A program made the translations under genes and the position numbers. Under the pieces are notes generated by a model. The model did no database searches, was not told the DNA's origin, and saw only the letters and a list, made by a program, of their open reading frames with translations. A stretch of 64,000 nt of DNA from Symbiodinium natans (Eukaryota > Sar > Dinophyceae > Suessiales > Symbiodiniaceae): positions 33,182 to 97,181 of the forward strand of contig CAJNDS010001147.1 in the NCBI GenBank assembly GCA_905221605.1, written 5' to 3'. Each line of letters begins with the position of its first letter. Positions within the stretch are counted from its first letter, which is position 1. Below are positions 38,093 through 49,408 of this stretch, one piece after another.

Positions 38093-38430
38093 ATCTGTTG
38101 GGGTTTGGGGTTGGGTGTTTGGTGTTTGGGGTTTGGGGTTTGGGGTTTGGGGCTGGGGTTTGGGGGTGGGGGTTGGGGGTGGGGGGTTGGGGTGGTTGGG
38201 GTTGGGGTTTGGGGGTTGGGGGTTTGGGTTTGGGGGTTGGGGGTTTGGGGGTTTGGGGTGGGGTTTGGGGGTTGGGGGGTTTGGGGTTTGGGGGTTTGGG
38301 GGTTTGGGGGGTTGGGGGTTTGGGGGGGGGTTTGGGGGTTTGGGGGTTTGGGGGTTTGGGGGTTTGGGGGTTTGGGGGTTTGGGGGTTTGGGGGTTTGGG
38401 GGTTTGGGGTTTGGGGTTTGGGTGTCGTCG
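38093..38430 (+). repeat. TTTGGGGG array (~330 bp)
   Basis: Units TTTGGGG and TTTGGGGG run for about 330 bp. The strand bias of G is extreme and the sequence should form stacked G-quadruplexes. The frames through it (Gly-Phe-Trp, and Pro-Asn-Gln on the other strand) are artefacts. Confidence 0.9.
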
Positions 38431-40305
38431 CGCGTTGGCAGTTCTCTGAATGGGCGGGGTAAGGGTTAAGGGCTTAAGTATGTTCAATTTCTACGACTTA
38501 CACCCACATCCTACTTCTTTGTAGGCTACCCAAGAATCCTGTAAGGGGTGTGATCGCGATAAACTACAACATGCAGGGTCCTGGCGGAGTTTCCTTTGGA
38601 GGGGGGTTCAGGTTGCAGGTTTATCGTAACCCCGGAAGGGACAACAACTTGGAAACCGGGACCCACATCCAGGTTGTCCAATGACAAGGGGTGCCCCTTT
38701 TGTTCAATGGGGGTTTGTAAGGGGGCTCCCCAGGGCTGAGTGAGGGTTCAAGGGCTCGCACCCTAAACCCTAAACCCTAAACCCTAAACCCTAAACCCGC
38801 GCAGATCGAGCGTCAGTTTGGGGGGCAGCGTGAGCCGGGCAGGACCCTGGTGGGAAGCGGAAAGCTGCCGTTGGAGGCGGTCATCCACGATGAGGTTTAG
38901 GGTTTAGGGTTTAGGGTTTAGGGTTTAGGGTTTAGGGTTTAGGGTTTAGGGTTTAGGGTTTAGGGTTTAGGGTTTAGGGTTTAGGGTTTAGGGTTTAGGG
39001 TTTAGGGTTTAGGGCTCTCACCGGCTGCTGAAACATTCATCAACCCACGATCTTCACACTTCTGACTATCATCACCAAAGGCCAAAGCCTCAAACCCCAA
39101 ACCCTAAACCTTTACCCCTAAAAAACACAATCCCTCAAAACCCTGCACCTGTGCGAATCCTACAAATAGCCCTGAAGCCCCTACACCCTGCATCACCCTG
39201 CTAACCCCTAACCCTCCCTGAAACCCTACCCAAACAGCCCAATACCCCTTAATTAAGGAATATTCCTTAAATCATAATAATCATCGTTTTATAATAAGCT
39301 ATATTCCTTAATCACAGGGTATTGGGTCTCTGGGTATACCCCTAACGATTGGCCTTCGGTGCCGACTCCCGGCGTGACATGCGCCGTGCCGTAGGGATGG
39401 GCTCCGCCGGCACCTTGCAATGTCGGTCTTCTGAGGGAGCAGGTGTTTAGGGCCTTCGGGTGATCCTAAACCCTAAACCCTAAACCCTAAACCCTAAGCC
39501 CTAAGCCCTAAGCCCTAAACCCTAAACCCTAAACCCTAAACCGGGTTGAAGGGCCCAGGGCTGGATCCAGGGGTTGAGGGTATGGGCCGCGAGCTTGATG
39601 ATCAACCTAGAAGGGAAGTTCAGGCCTTGGGTTTACTGGGCATCATGTGCTCCGAAGGGGTTTAGGGCAGTCATTGCTAAGCGTGGTCCCGTATAACCCT
39701 AAAACCCTATAACCCTATAACCCTAAAACCCTATAACCCTATAACCCTATAACCCTATAACCCTGCTTTTTGGCTACCCATGAACCTTCAAGCCGACCGG
39801 TGGAGGGACAGCTGAGGAGGCTGGACAAAATCAAACGTCTGGAGGGCCGAAGGGAATGGGGCCCTAAGACCCTAAATTCCCAAACCCTAAACCCTAAACC
39901 CTAAACCCTAAACCCTAAAACCCTCAGTTGGGGAGGGCAGGAGGGCCGGAGAATCAAACGGTGTCGAACTCTGCTAGTAGTTAAATCATACGCTTTTGCC
40001 TAACAAGAAACTCAACCGGCCGCAGGCGTCGCATCACCACATCATTCTACAAAGATTCTTAAGGGGAAAGTATTGGAATTTTACCAGACTCCTGCACTGG
40101 AGGTCATGCCTCCTCGTGAAGCCGCCGCTTCTTCCTGCGCCACCTCGGCTCGGCACATTGAGGAACTTGGGGCTTTACGTAAAGGAACTTCCAGAGAACA
40201 CTGAGAGCCTCTGAGCCAGAAACCTGACCCCCTAAGCCCTAAACCCTACGCCCGAAATCCGAACCCAAAACTTGTGACGTGGCTTGTTAGCTACTTCTAT
40301 GAACT
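38431..40305. repeat. Telomere-like repeat mosaic
   Basis: CCCTAAA is at 38760-38797, a long TTTAGGG array at 38895-39014, CCCTAAA at about 39466-39540, an ATAACCCT variant block at about 39694-39765, and CCCTAAA at about 39880-39920. A 73-codon frame at 39996-40214 lacks an ATG start and has no recognisable motif. Confidence 0.75.
39238..39327. mobile_element. Short fold-back element (MITE-like), family 3
   Basis: About 90 bp. The left end reads CCCAATACCCCTTAATTAAG and the right end is its near complement (ending AGGGTATTGGG). The core is AT-rich. It has no coding capacity and I see no second copy in the window. Confidence 0.55.
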
Positions 40306-40309
40306 CCTG

Positions 40310-40905
40310 GAAATGATTTATTTCCGAAAACAATGCGACTAAAATGTAATCCAAAAAGCGAAAAAAAGCCAACTATTCAAAATATGCAAAAACAATGACA
40401 AAAAAAGACCTTCAAAAAACAACAAGAAATGACTCTAAAAAAGCAAGAAAACATGTTTGCCTTTGTTTTGCGTTGTTTGTGGCTGCTGGGGTCGCTTTTT
40501 GGGTCGCATTTTATTCGCTTTTTCCGTTTTTTTCCTAGGAAACAAGCGAAAATAAAGCGAAAATAATGCGACCCAAAAAGCGACGTGTTGCTTTTTTCGC
40601 CGCATTATCGCTTTTTGGTCGCTTTTTGGGTCGCTTTATTTTCGCTTTATTTTCGCTTTTCTCCTAGAAAAAAGCGAAAAAAAACGAATAAAAGCAACCC
40701 AAAAAGCGATAATGCGGCCAAAAAGGCAAAACAAAAGAGAAACAATTGAATCCCCTTTTCTGAACCCATTTTTTTCGCTTTTTTTTCCTCCGTTTTCGGC
40801 TAGCCACCTTTTGTGAACCCATCCTTTTCGTTTTTTCGGTGTCACTTTTTTCGCATTCTATGAAAAATCGATTCGGTTTCTTTTCGGAAAATAAATCATG
40901 TAGCA
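40310..40905. repeat. AT-rich island with a long imperfect inverted repeat
   Basis: The short word AAAAAGCGA and its complement are repeated many times. The sequence at 40535-40583 is close to the complement of 40619-40668. Both arms contain CCTAG, AAGCGAAAATAAAGCGAAAA and GCGACCCAAAAAGCGA. The whole segment could fold as one long hairpin. The Lys/Arg-rich frames on the minus strand follow from this repeat and are not called as genes. Confidence 0.7.
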
Positions 40906-42239
40906 AAAACCTTAGAAGTAGCTCTAAGCGGCATCACAACCCTAAACCCAGGTGGGCTAGCAAAAGCAATCCCGTCATAAACGCAACTCCCTGAATGCAA
41001 ACCTCACTGTTGTTTAGTCCTTCTGGCTTTACAAGGCAAAACCACACATCCCGGATAGCACAACTATGATGCCCCATGGTCGTACATCTTTAGTACTGGA
41101 CATGTTTCCACATGCCCGTGCTCGATGTGAATCGAAATCGAGCTCCAAGCGTGACATGGGTTTGGGGGTCGCGATCTTCATTGATGAAACCACAGATTTT
41201 CAGAGCTATAATACACGCCCTAATCCTCCAAGCCCAGAACTCTGTAAAATGTTACCCAACTATGACAAAGTTATGAAGAAGCCCTAAACCCTAAACCCTA
41301 AACCCTAAACCCTAAACCCCAAACCCCAAACCCTAAACCCTAAACCCTAAACCCTAAACCAAAACCAAACCTCTGCCTGGGGCGTTGGCTGTACGGGCCG
41401 GGCCCGCTCCACGATCTGACGCGTGAGAGAGCGCTCGTAGAGGGACTTCACGGCGGCCTAAGGCTCTTGGAGGGTTTAGGGTTTAGGGCTACTAGTGTAG
41501 GTTTAGTAGGGTTAGTAGGGTTAGTAGGGTTAGTAGGGTTTGCAGGGTTTGTAGGGTTAGTAGGGTTTAGGGTTTGGGGTTAGTAGGGTTTGTAGGGTTT
41601 GTAGGGTTAGTAGGGTGTGCAGGGTGTGTAGGGTTTAGGGTTTGGGGTTTAGGGTTAGTAGGGTTAGTAGGGCTTAGGGTTTGCAGGGTGTGTAGGGTTT
41701 AGGGTGTGTAGGGCATGTAGGGCATGTAGGGCATGTAGGGCGTGTAGGGTGTGTAGGGTGTGTAGGGTGTGTAGGGTGGGTTGGGTTGTAGGGTTGTAGG
41801 GTGTGTAGGGCTCATGATCTTTAAGACCTTGAGATTTGGGATTCAGGGCGTAACGGATTCTAGATTTTGCTTTTCAAGGTTGTTGGACCTTGGACTTTGG
41901 GATTGGGAATCATCAAAGATCAAGGGTCCTTACGCGAATCCAAATCGTATCGTTACCCTGCGTTATGCCAATTACGTACAGACTATTGGGTCTCTTTGCG
42001 TTGGTCAGTGATTCGTCCGTGAGTGGCTGCTCAACAAAGACATTCCTCACTTCGTATGGGAAGAAAAAGCACACGTACTTAACTGGGTTGGCCTTGAAAC
42101 CCTGGTCCCTTATAAACCCACATAAGGAAAATAACAAAAATGTTCCAAAAACCAACCGAGTTCACCAAACTGAGGAAAGGAGACATGCTACGACCCAAAC
42201 CTAGTACGAGTATTGCGAGATTTAAGTGAAAAGAAAACC
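40906..42239. repeat. Mosaic with GGGTTAGTA and GGGTGTGTA variant blocks
   Basis: Unique sequence at about 40906-41280 is followed by CCCTAAA at about 41284-41360. Blocks of GGGTTAGTA, GGGTTTGTA and GGGTGTGTA units fill about 41475-41810. A diverged copy of the 'AAACCCAATAAG' family is at about 42096-42165. Confidence 0.7.
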
Positions 42240-42358
42240 TAGGGTTTAGGGTTTAGGGTTTAGGGTTTAGGGTTTAGGGTTTAGGGTTTAGGGTTTAGGG
42301 TTTAGGGTTTAGGGTTTAGGGGTTAGGGTTTAGGGTTTAGGGTTCAGGGTTTAGGGAA
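42240..42358 (+). repeat. TTTAGGG array
   Basis: About 16 units, nearly perfect. It forms the left border of an AT-rich unique island. Confidence 0.93.
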
Positions 42359-42819
42359 TACTATCATCTAACGATAATGAGTACATTCGATGATAAGATG
42401 GTTGCTGAGGTTCCTGCCGGCAGGGATTTGCAAATCAAGATACATGTACTGCAAAGCATGTAAGCAAATGAAACATACAAATGAAGGGTTGTAAGTGTGA
42501 AATTGAAGAAGGTATACCAGAAAGCGTGTCGGGCTTGTCTGGACACAGGCAAGAAATATAGCCTTAAAGGGAAGGAATCAATTCAGGGAGTTTTTTTTGA
42601 AACACATTTAAAGGGATGAAGTCTCAATACATGAAAGTGGAAATGACTGACAGTGGTACCAGAACCGAATACCATAACATTGAGAAAGAAATTGAAATGT
42701 AAGACTGGTTAGTGAAGTCATTATCAAATGAGTTCGTGAGGGTGTAAATGAGAATATGTTTCCTAATCGGATGTTCTAATTGCGCTGATAGAGTGAAACA
42801 TTGAAAACATGACGTTGTT

Positions 42820-43192
42820 ATGCTTACATATGGTCCAGTGTGTCAAAATGAGAATCCTACACATAGATGGATAATATTACACATTATATTGAGAGGGTAT
42901 AATACTAACTCCTGTGTTGTAACCATTTCTGGCAATGTGTACCTAGATGACGTTCAAATGTACCCACACAATGTTTTTGCTAAAGGCGCTGCGTATTCCG
43001 ACAAAAGACGTCTATAGCCTTCATGTTCATGAAAAGTTTCGAGACTTGAAAGACTTACTACTGGAGACATACAATGTTGAATATGACCATCATGCCATTG
43101 AACTAAACTACTGCTTCTATCAGTTTTACGAATACTTTCAAAAAGAAAAGTGTTTTCTGATCTGTATTAACGGAGTGGCTGAAGTTCATTAA
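42820..43192 (+). pseudogene. Unknown AT-rich reading frame, probably interrupted
   Basis: The frame that begins at 42820 (65 codons) and the one ending at 43192 overlap at 42947-43017. Together they read as one protein-like stretch if a single frame change is allowed there. The downstream part is rich in Tyr, Phe, Glu and His and looks like ordinary globular sequence. Base composition is much more AT-rich than in the retrotransposon genes, which suggests a foreign or long-decayed origin. I recognise no family. Confidence 0.3.
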
Positions 43193-43200
43193 CGCAAAGA

Positions 43201-46200
43201 AAACGATTTCTTTGTCTGGTCCCTGGCCTTCATGGGTCCCTACACCTCACTACCCTGAAACCTAAAGTGTTTAGGCGTTTGGGGTTTTGTGGGGTTTCGT
43301 GGGGTTTCGTGGGGTTTTGTGGAGTTTTGTGGGGTTTTGCGGGGTTTTGGGGTTTTGGGGTTTTATGGAGGGGTGCCCGCCCCCAACATGTCCTGCCTTC
43401 CGCAGGTGTTTCGTCCTTTGGCGCCAGAAGAGGGTGCTGGCACGCCCTCGGACCGAACTTTACGGCGGCTGAAGAGGTTGGGGGCCCCCACAGGGCTTGG
43501 GTATAGGGTACAGGGTATAGGGTGTGGGGTGTAGGGTATAGGGTATAGGGTATAGGGTATAGGGTATAAGGTATAGGGTATAGGGTCTAGGGTAGAGGGT
43601 AGAGGCTATAGGGTTTAGGGTTTAGGGTTTAGGGTGTAGGGTTTAGGGTTTAGGGTTTAGGGTTTAGGGTTTAGGGTTTAGGGTTTAGGGTTTAGGGTTT
43701 AGGGTTTAGGGTTTAGGGTTTAGGGCTCAAAGTTTCGGGTGTTGGCCAGAGTGCTGTCGGGGCTCATGGTTGGACCTGGCTGCTGGAGTGATCCCCTCCC
43801 AAGCCCTAAACCCTAAACCCTAAACCCTAAACCCTAAACCCTAAACCCTAAACCCTAAACCCTAAACCCTAAACCCTAACCTTATCATAGGAACCCCAAA
43901 CCTTTCTCTTTTCCATAGAAACCGATGACCTTCATCGGAAACTCATAGGTTGCAACAGGGTATCTTTGGTGCTCCTAACCTTCATGCCCTAAACTCGAAC
44001 CAACCCTAAATCCTATGCCGAAAGCCGCCCGCAGCCACACCGCAGCCACGGGGGGCTACCTAGATCGTGACTCCAAAGCCCTACAGCCTAAACCCCAACA
44101 CCTTAAGACTTAAACTTCCAAACCTTAAGCTTCAAGAAGCGCACTGAAACCCCTATAACCCTAGAACCCTAAGCCCCAAACCCTAAAAACCCTAAAACCA
44201 GCCCACAACCCTGCATGTCGCGTCAGGTGCGGCTTCGGTCGGCGTTCTTTCTTGGGGCGTCGGCTTTGGGAGGTATGGGCTCAGAGGTTAGCGTTTAGGG
44301 TTTAGGGTTTAGGGTTTAGGGTTTAGGGTTTAGGGTTTTTTGAGGTTTGGGGGGGCAACCCTGCACCCGGAGCCAGCTCCCCCACACCCGCTTACCCCCA
44401 AACAGGCTTCAGCTACCCAAACCCTAAAGCCTAAACCCTAAACCCTAAACACTAAGCCCTAAACCCCAAACCCTAAGCCCTAAACCCTAAACCCCAAACC
44501 CTAAACACTGAACCCTAAACCCGGAACCCTTGGAGGGCGTTGTCGCAGAACAGGTTGGATCTGTCCAAATAGGACCTATGGAGACATGAAGCCTCTATGA
44601 GAGGCATATGCGTGTAGTAAGATTTACTTTATGGATTTACGGTGAGGGAATATGGGTACGGGGGAAGCTACCAAGCAACAAGAGATGACAACTCCTCGGA
44701 GTCTCTTCCGCCCCATCTACATCAACCCCCCCCCCAACAAAGCCTTTATCTGGGCCTTGTAGTAAGGTAAACGCTAAACCCTAAACCCTAAACCTTAAAC
44801 CCTAGACCCTAAACCCTAAACCCTAAACCCTCAACCCTAAACCCTAATTGGGGTTTAGGATCTCATAATTGAAAAGCCACGCCGACTTCCCCCCCGTGGC
44901 CCAGGCGGAAGTCGTACTTGCGGCCAACTTCCTGCGCGTGGCCGCGACCAAGGTCTGGGGGTTTAGGGTTTAGGGTTTAGGGTTTAGGGTTTCGGGTTTC
45001 GGGTTTCGGGTTTAGGGGTCGATATTGACAGGGCTTCATGAGGGTTTCAAGGTTTCAGGGCTTTGGGGTTTTCCGGGTTTTGAGGCTTTATCCGGGGTTT
45101 TCTCGAAGTACCAAACACCGGGTTCACTGGATGTTGACTTAGCCCTTACACTTCAACCAACAAAAAACGCAAACCCGAAGCCCTGAAGCCTCTAGAAGCC
45201 CAACATGGCCTTGAAACCCAAAACCAGTGGAATCCCCCAAAAGCCACGCCAAGCCCGAACCCCTGAAACACAACAACTCTTTTGGGGCCTAGCTAGGGCT
45301 GGTCCCTAAACCCTAAACCCTAAGCCCTAAACCCTAAACCCTCAACTCTCCCTTTCAAGGCCAGTCCTGTGCATCCTTCTTCTTGCCACCCCTCATCCTC
45401 TCCTGACCCAGCCAGGGGCAACCCATTTTCGCGTCGGGGGGATGGGGGGGGGGGGGAGGAGCTTTGGGGTCCGATACTGCCCCTACAACTCACACGCCAA
45501 AGCCCTTTTGCAAAAACCCTGAAACCCCAACCCCCTAAACTGCCCAGCTGCCCCTCCCTCCCTCCCTCCCTCCCTCCGCAGAGGGTACCGTCCCCAAGCT
45601 CCCTACTGCTTGAAGTCTCAGCTTCTTGGGAAGGGGGGGGGGGGGAAACAGGGCCAAGCATGGTAGCATTGTGGGATGTGGGTTGCATGCCATTCTAAAC
45701 CCTAAAACACCCTAAACCCCGAAAACCCCAAGACACCTAAACACCTTCCCTCGCCTTCGATCTGGCTCGCATCATCCCGAACCTCGGGGCCGAACCATAG
45801 GAGCCGCTTCGGTTTAGGGTTCAGGGTTCAGGGTTCAGGGTTCAGGGTTCAGGGTTCCGGGTTCCGGGTTCCGGGTTCCGGGTTCCGGGTTCAGGGTTTA
45901 GGGTTTAGTAGGGTTTAGGGTTTAGGGTTTAGGAGGTTTTTAGGGGTTTTCGGGGTCGTCCGTGTCTTGTTTCGCTTTTTGTCGGTTTGGGCTTTCGGGT
46001 TTGGGAGGGAGTTGGCAGTCTACTGAGGTTTAAATTCCGGGGCCACACGTTTTTGACGGTATTTCTCGAGCCACCTTACAAGATCTCACTCTAAGCGCTC
46101 CCTGGGCTCGTAGCCATACACCCTCAACCCTAAACTACTAGTTGCATAAGAGCACCCAACAAAAAACAAAACATAATCTTCTACTGTTTAGTTCCTGCCG

Positions 46201-46529
46201 GGGGGTGGGGTCCTTAAGCACATGGTAGGAAACCCAAGCAAAACCTGTCTAATGTAGGGGCCTTCATCATTCGAATAGGTTTTTTTTTCATTTTTTTTGG
46301 GGGGGGGGTGTCATTATAGTATAACTATAAACGGGACCAGCAGGGAATACTACAAACCTAAACCCTAAACCCTAAACCCTAAACCATAGGCCGCCCGCGC
46401 CAGGCGGCGGCCGGTACAACTGAACGCTACCGCTTCGAGATCTGCTTGCTTTGCCAAGCAGATCGAGCTTGCCACACCTGATGCATCCCTGCTAGCCATA
46501 GGGCACAATGTAATCATGGATTAACCCTA
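43201..46529. repeat. Telomere-like repeat mosaic
   Basis: No gene. There is a GGGGTTTTGT-type run at 43275-43370, a GGGTATA block at about 43500-43600, TTTAGGG at about 43610-43725, CCCTAAA at 43805-43880 and about 44785-44830, degenerate CCCTAAA at about 44415-44530, and a short TTCGGG variant near 44990. Two adjacent uniform variant blocks (TTCAGGG, then TTCCGGG) lie at 45811-45895. A dispersed TCATTATAGTA-family copy lies at about 46295-46350. Confidence 0.75.
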
Positions 46530-46589
46530 AACCCCCGACGCGCGACCCCGGCGGGGGAGGTCGGGCCTAAGAAGCCGTTGCGCCCCTGC

Positions 46590-47183
46590 CAGGCTTGCCC
46601 CCGCCAGGGTTGCCCCCGCCAGAATAGGGTTGCCCCCGCCAGGTTGTTTCCTGTCAGCCCGTGAGGGTTGCCCCCGCCCCGCCAGGGTTGCCCCCCACCA
46701 GGGTTGCCCCCGCCAGGGTTGTGTTAGGGTTGCCCCCGCCAGGGTTAGGGCTGCCCCCGCCAGGGTTGCCCCCACCAGGGTTGCTTGCCCGCAGGGTTGC
46801 CCCCGCCAGGGTTGCTTGCCCCCACCAGGGTTGCTCTGCCAGGGTTGCTTGCCCCCCCGCCAGGGTTGCCCCCGTTGCCCCCGCCAGGGTCACCCCCGCC
46901 AGGGTTGCCCCCGCCAGGGTTGCCCCCGCCAGGGTTGCCTCCACCAGGGTTGCCCCGCCAGGGTGGCCCGTTGCCCCCGCCAGGGTTGCTTCCGCGAGGG
47001 TTGCCCCCGCAGTGTTGCCCCTTGCCCCCGCCAGGGTTGCCGCCTGCCACTGCAGGGTTGCCCCCGCAGGGTTGCCCCCGCCAGGGTTGCCCCCGCCAGG
47101 GTTGCCCCCGCCAGGGTTGCCCCCGCCAGGGTTGCCCCCGCCAGGGTTGCCCCCGCCAGGGTTGCCCCGAGGTTTGCCCCCGC
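46590..47183 (+). repeat. GGGTTGCCCCCGCCA minisatellite, left part
   Basis: About 30 or more variably degenerate copies of a ~15-bp unit, most regular at about 47070-47166. Because the repeat is Gly/Pro-coding it yields long collagen-like or Pro/Gly/Ala frames on both strands. These are not credible genes. Confidence 0.9.
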
Positions 47184-47582
47184 CATTTTTCATATTTTTA
47201 AGCTACATTTTCTATCTTCTAATATTCCTTAAGGAATCCCACTAATAATAAAATAGCATTTTTCCTTTCATTATTAGTAAAGGATTCTATGGAAAGATAT
47301 TAATTCTCTATCTATATCTTCTTCAAATTCATTTCGGCTTCTCTTCTTTCTCACATCCAGATAATGCATTAGAAGCATGTGGATTACTTACTCCTTTACA
47401 TATCGTACCTGAATGGTATTTCTTATGCCAATATGCTATGTTAAAAGCTGTACCAAATAAAAATGCAGGATTCATTCTCTTATTTACTTCTATCTTCATC
47501 CTATTTTACTTTATGACAAGTCTTTCAATGTCATTCTATTTTTAAATTAAGACGTCCAGTAGATTTAATGGTTTCTATCGCA
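47184..47582 (+). pseudogene. cob: Nuclear mitochondrial insertion: cytochrome b fragment
   Basis: An AT-rich block set abruptly inside a GC-rich minisatellite. From about 47279 to the stop at 47543-47545 one frame reads as the C-terminal half of cytochrome b. It includes HPDN (from 47354), TPLHIVPEWYFL and the following YAMLK-VPNK stretch. These are hallmark sequences of the Qo-site and haem-proximal region, in the form found in alveolates. Upstream (about 47200-47280) more cytochrome b-like sequence appears in another frame with stop codons. The fragment has no N-terminal half and cannot be functional. The last ~37 bases before the minisatellite resumes are of unknown mitochondrial or nuclear origin. 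Confidence 0.88.
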
Positions 47583-48200
47583 ACCCCGCCGGGTTGCCCA
47601 GTTTTACCCTGCCAGGGTTGCCCCCACCAGGGCTGGCCCCCACCAGCGTTGCCCCCGCCAGGGTTGCCGCCGAGTTAGGGTTGCCCTTGGCAGGGTTCCG
47701 CCAGGGTTGACCCCGCCAGGGTGACATTGCCCTCGCCAGGTTGCCCTGTCAGGGTTCCACGTCCTCACGTCGCCTACTCAGGAATTGTGCACCTTCTCTG
47801 CGACGGCCTCGTCCTCCTCGCGCGCTGGCGAGGCTTCGTCGTCCTTCTCTATGAAGTGTTGTTTTGTTGCCGAGCAGGGCTTCTTGTGCCATATGGGCCC
47901 CAGATGGGGGAAGGGCCCTTGCCCGTGCCGGGGGTGCCCCCCGCCAGCGGGGTTGCCCCCGCCAGGGCTGCCCTTGCGTTGCCCTTGCCCCGCCAGGGTC
48001 GCCGCCCGCCAGGGTTGCCCCCCGCCGGCCCTTGCGCGACCCCGGTCGGTGGGGAGGCCGAGCCCAAGACGCGCGACCCCAGCATAGGAGGTCCTGTCAA
48101 CAAAGACCAAGCTGGGCCAGAGAAGCCCTTGCGCCAGCGGGTGGCCGGGCCTTCCGCGCTTGGCCCTCGCCATTCTGCCATATGAATGAGCTTGGGTCCG
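47583..48200 (+). repeat. GGGTTGCCCCCGCCA minisatellite, right part, degenerate
   Basis: The same ~15-bp unit continues after the cytochrome b block and becomes diluted with GC-rich unique sequence. A word ACGCGCGACCCC near 48070 also occurs just before the left part (near 46538), which suggests that a larger unit is repeated at both ends. No gene is called. Confidence 0.7.
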
Positions 48201-48764
48201 GAATTGGGCTTGAGGGTGTCTTGAACACAGTATGGGTGAAACAGATTGTCCCGCTCTGTGTTGATCCAGGAAAGTGTATAGGCTCAAGCAACAGCAGCAG
48301 TCAACACGTCCCACCCCGGCCAGCGGGGAGACTCGAGGTGTGGAGGGTAGACCGCTCTAAACCCGAAAAAGGCGGTAGTTTGGGTGGCTGGGGTGGGATC
48401 CGCTGCACCGAGGTGGCCCGACCCGCCCCTGGCGCGGGTCGGGACCGCGGCACTTTGGAACACCCTAAACCCTAAACCCTAAACCTCAACCCTAAACAAC
48501 CCGAAATACTCCGACCCCTTTTTTGCAAGCCAAGGTGGCAGGTGCTGCAGGTGCTGCTCCTGCTGCGTGGTGGGCGAGTCCGGCGGTGAATCCAAGCCCT
48601 CGGCCGACTTTGAAACAGGGGTTTAGGGTTTAGGGTTTAGGGTTTAGGGTTTAGGGTTTGGGGTTTAGGGTTTAGGGTTTAGGGTTTAGGGTTTAGGGTT
48701 TAGGATTTCGATGGCTGCCTTTTTGGTGTGAATGTATATAGGTTTCCTTGTAAATATCGGTGAA

Positions 48765-48796
<32 letters not shown>

Positions 48797-48997
48797 CACA
48801 CGGTGTAGAGGTATATTGGGTGAATGGGGGCCTTTAACCTCATTCCCTCATTTCCGACGAAGAACCATCCATGCAAAAAGATTCCTCTGCAATATGGCAG
48901 CTCTTCTTGAACGTGTCGTGGCATGGGATCGTTCCAGGTACTCCTCTGCCACGTTGCGCAGCACAGCATGTATGGATTCCATGCTCAGCACCATTTC

Positions 48998-49062
<65 letters not shown>

Positions 49063-49309
49063 TTGAGTCTTTCGGTGTCCCCTAAACCCAAACCCGAAAC
49101 CGCAAAACCCTATCTTCCTGAATTAAGGGGGTGGGGTGGGTGGGGGGGGGGGGGGTATCACGGGCTTCGAACCAAGGCGCGGTGAACTGGATTCGGCCGC
49201 CCTCCAGCTTCACGAAGCCGCTGGTGGGGCTGGGGCTGCGACCTCCATTTCGAAGGTTTAGGGTTTAGGGTTTAGGGTTTAGGGTTGAGGGTTTAGGGTT
49301 TAGGGTTTC

Positions 49310-49408
49310 GGGATGTGCCCCCTTCTACTAACAGCTCCTTAATGGGCATAATCATAGGGGGATACGAGAATCCCTAGTAAGGACCGTTAGTAGAAGGGTG
49401 ATCATCCC
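49310..49408. mobile_element. Short fold-back element (MITE-like), related to family 2
   Basis: The left arm contains CCCTTCTACTAACAGCTCCTTA and the right arm its near complement, ending in ATCATCCC. The total is about 99 bp and non-coding. The inner TCCTTAAT word is shared with the element at 26129. Confidence 0.55.

Noticed and set aside
43267-43534. Gly/Phe/Trp-rich frames
   Set aside because: They follow from a GGGGTTTTGT-type repeat and have no support as proteins.
46630-47245. Collagen-like or Pro/Gly-rich frames up to 200 codons
   Set aside because: Frames exist in several phases and on both strands, as expected from a stop-free GC-rich minisatellite.
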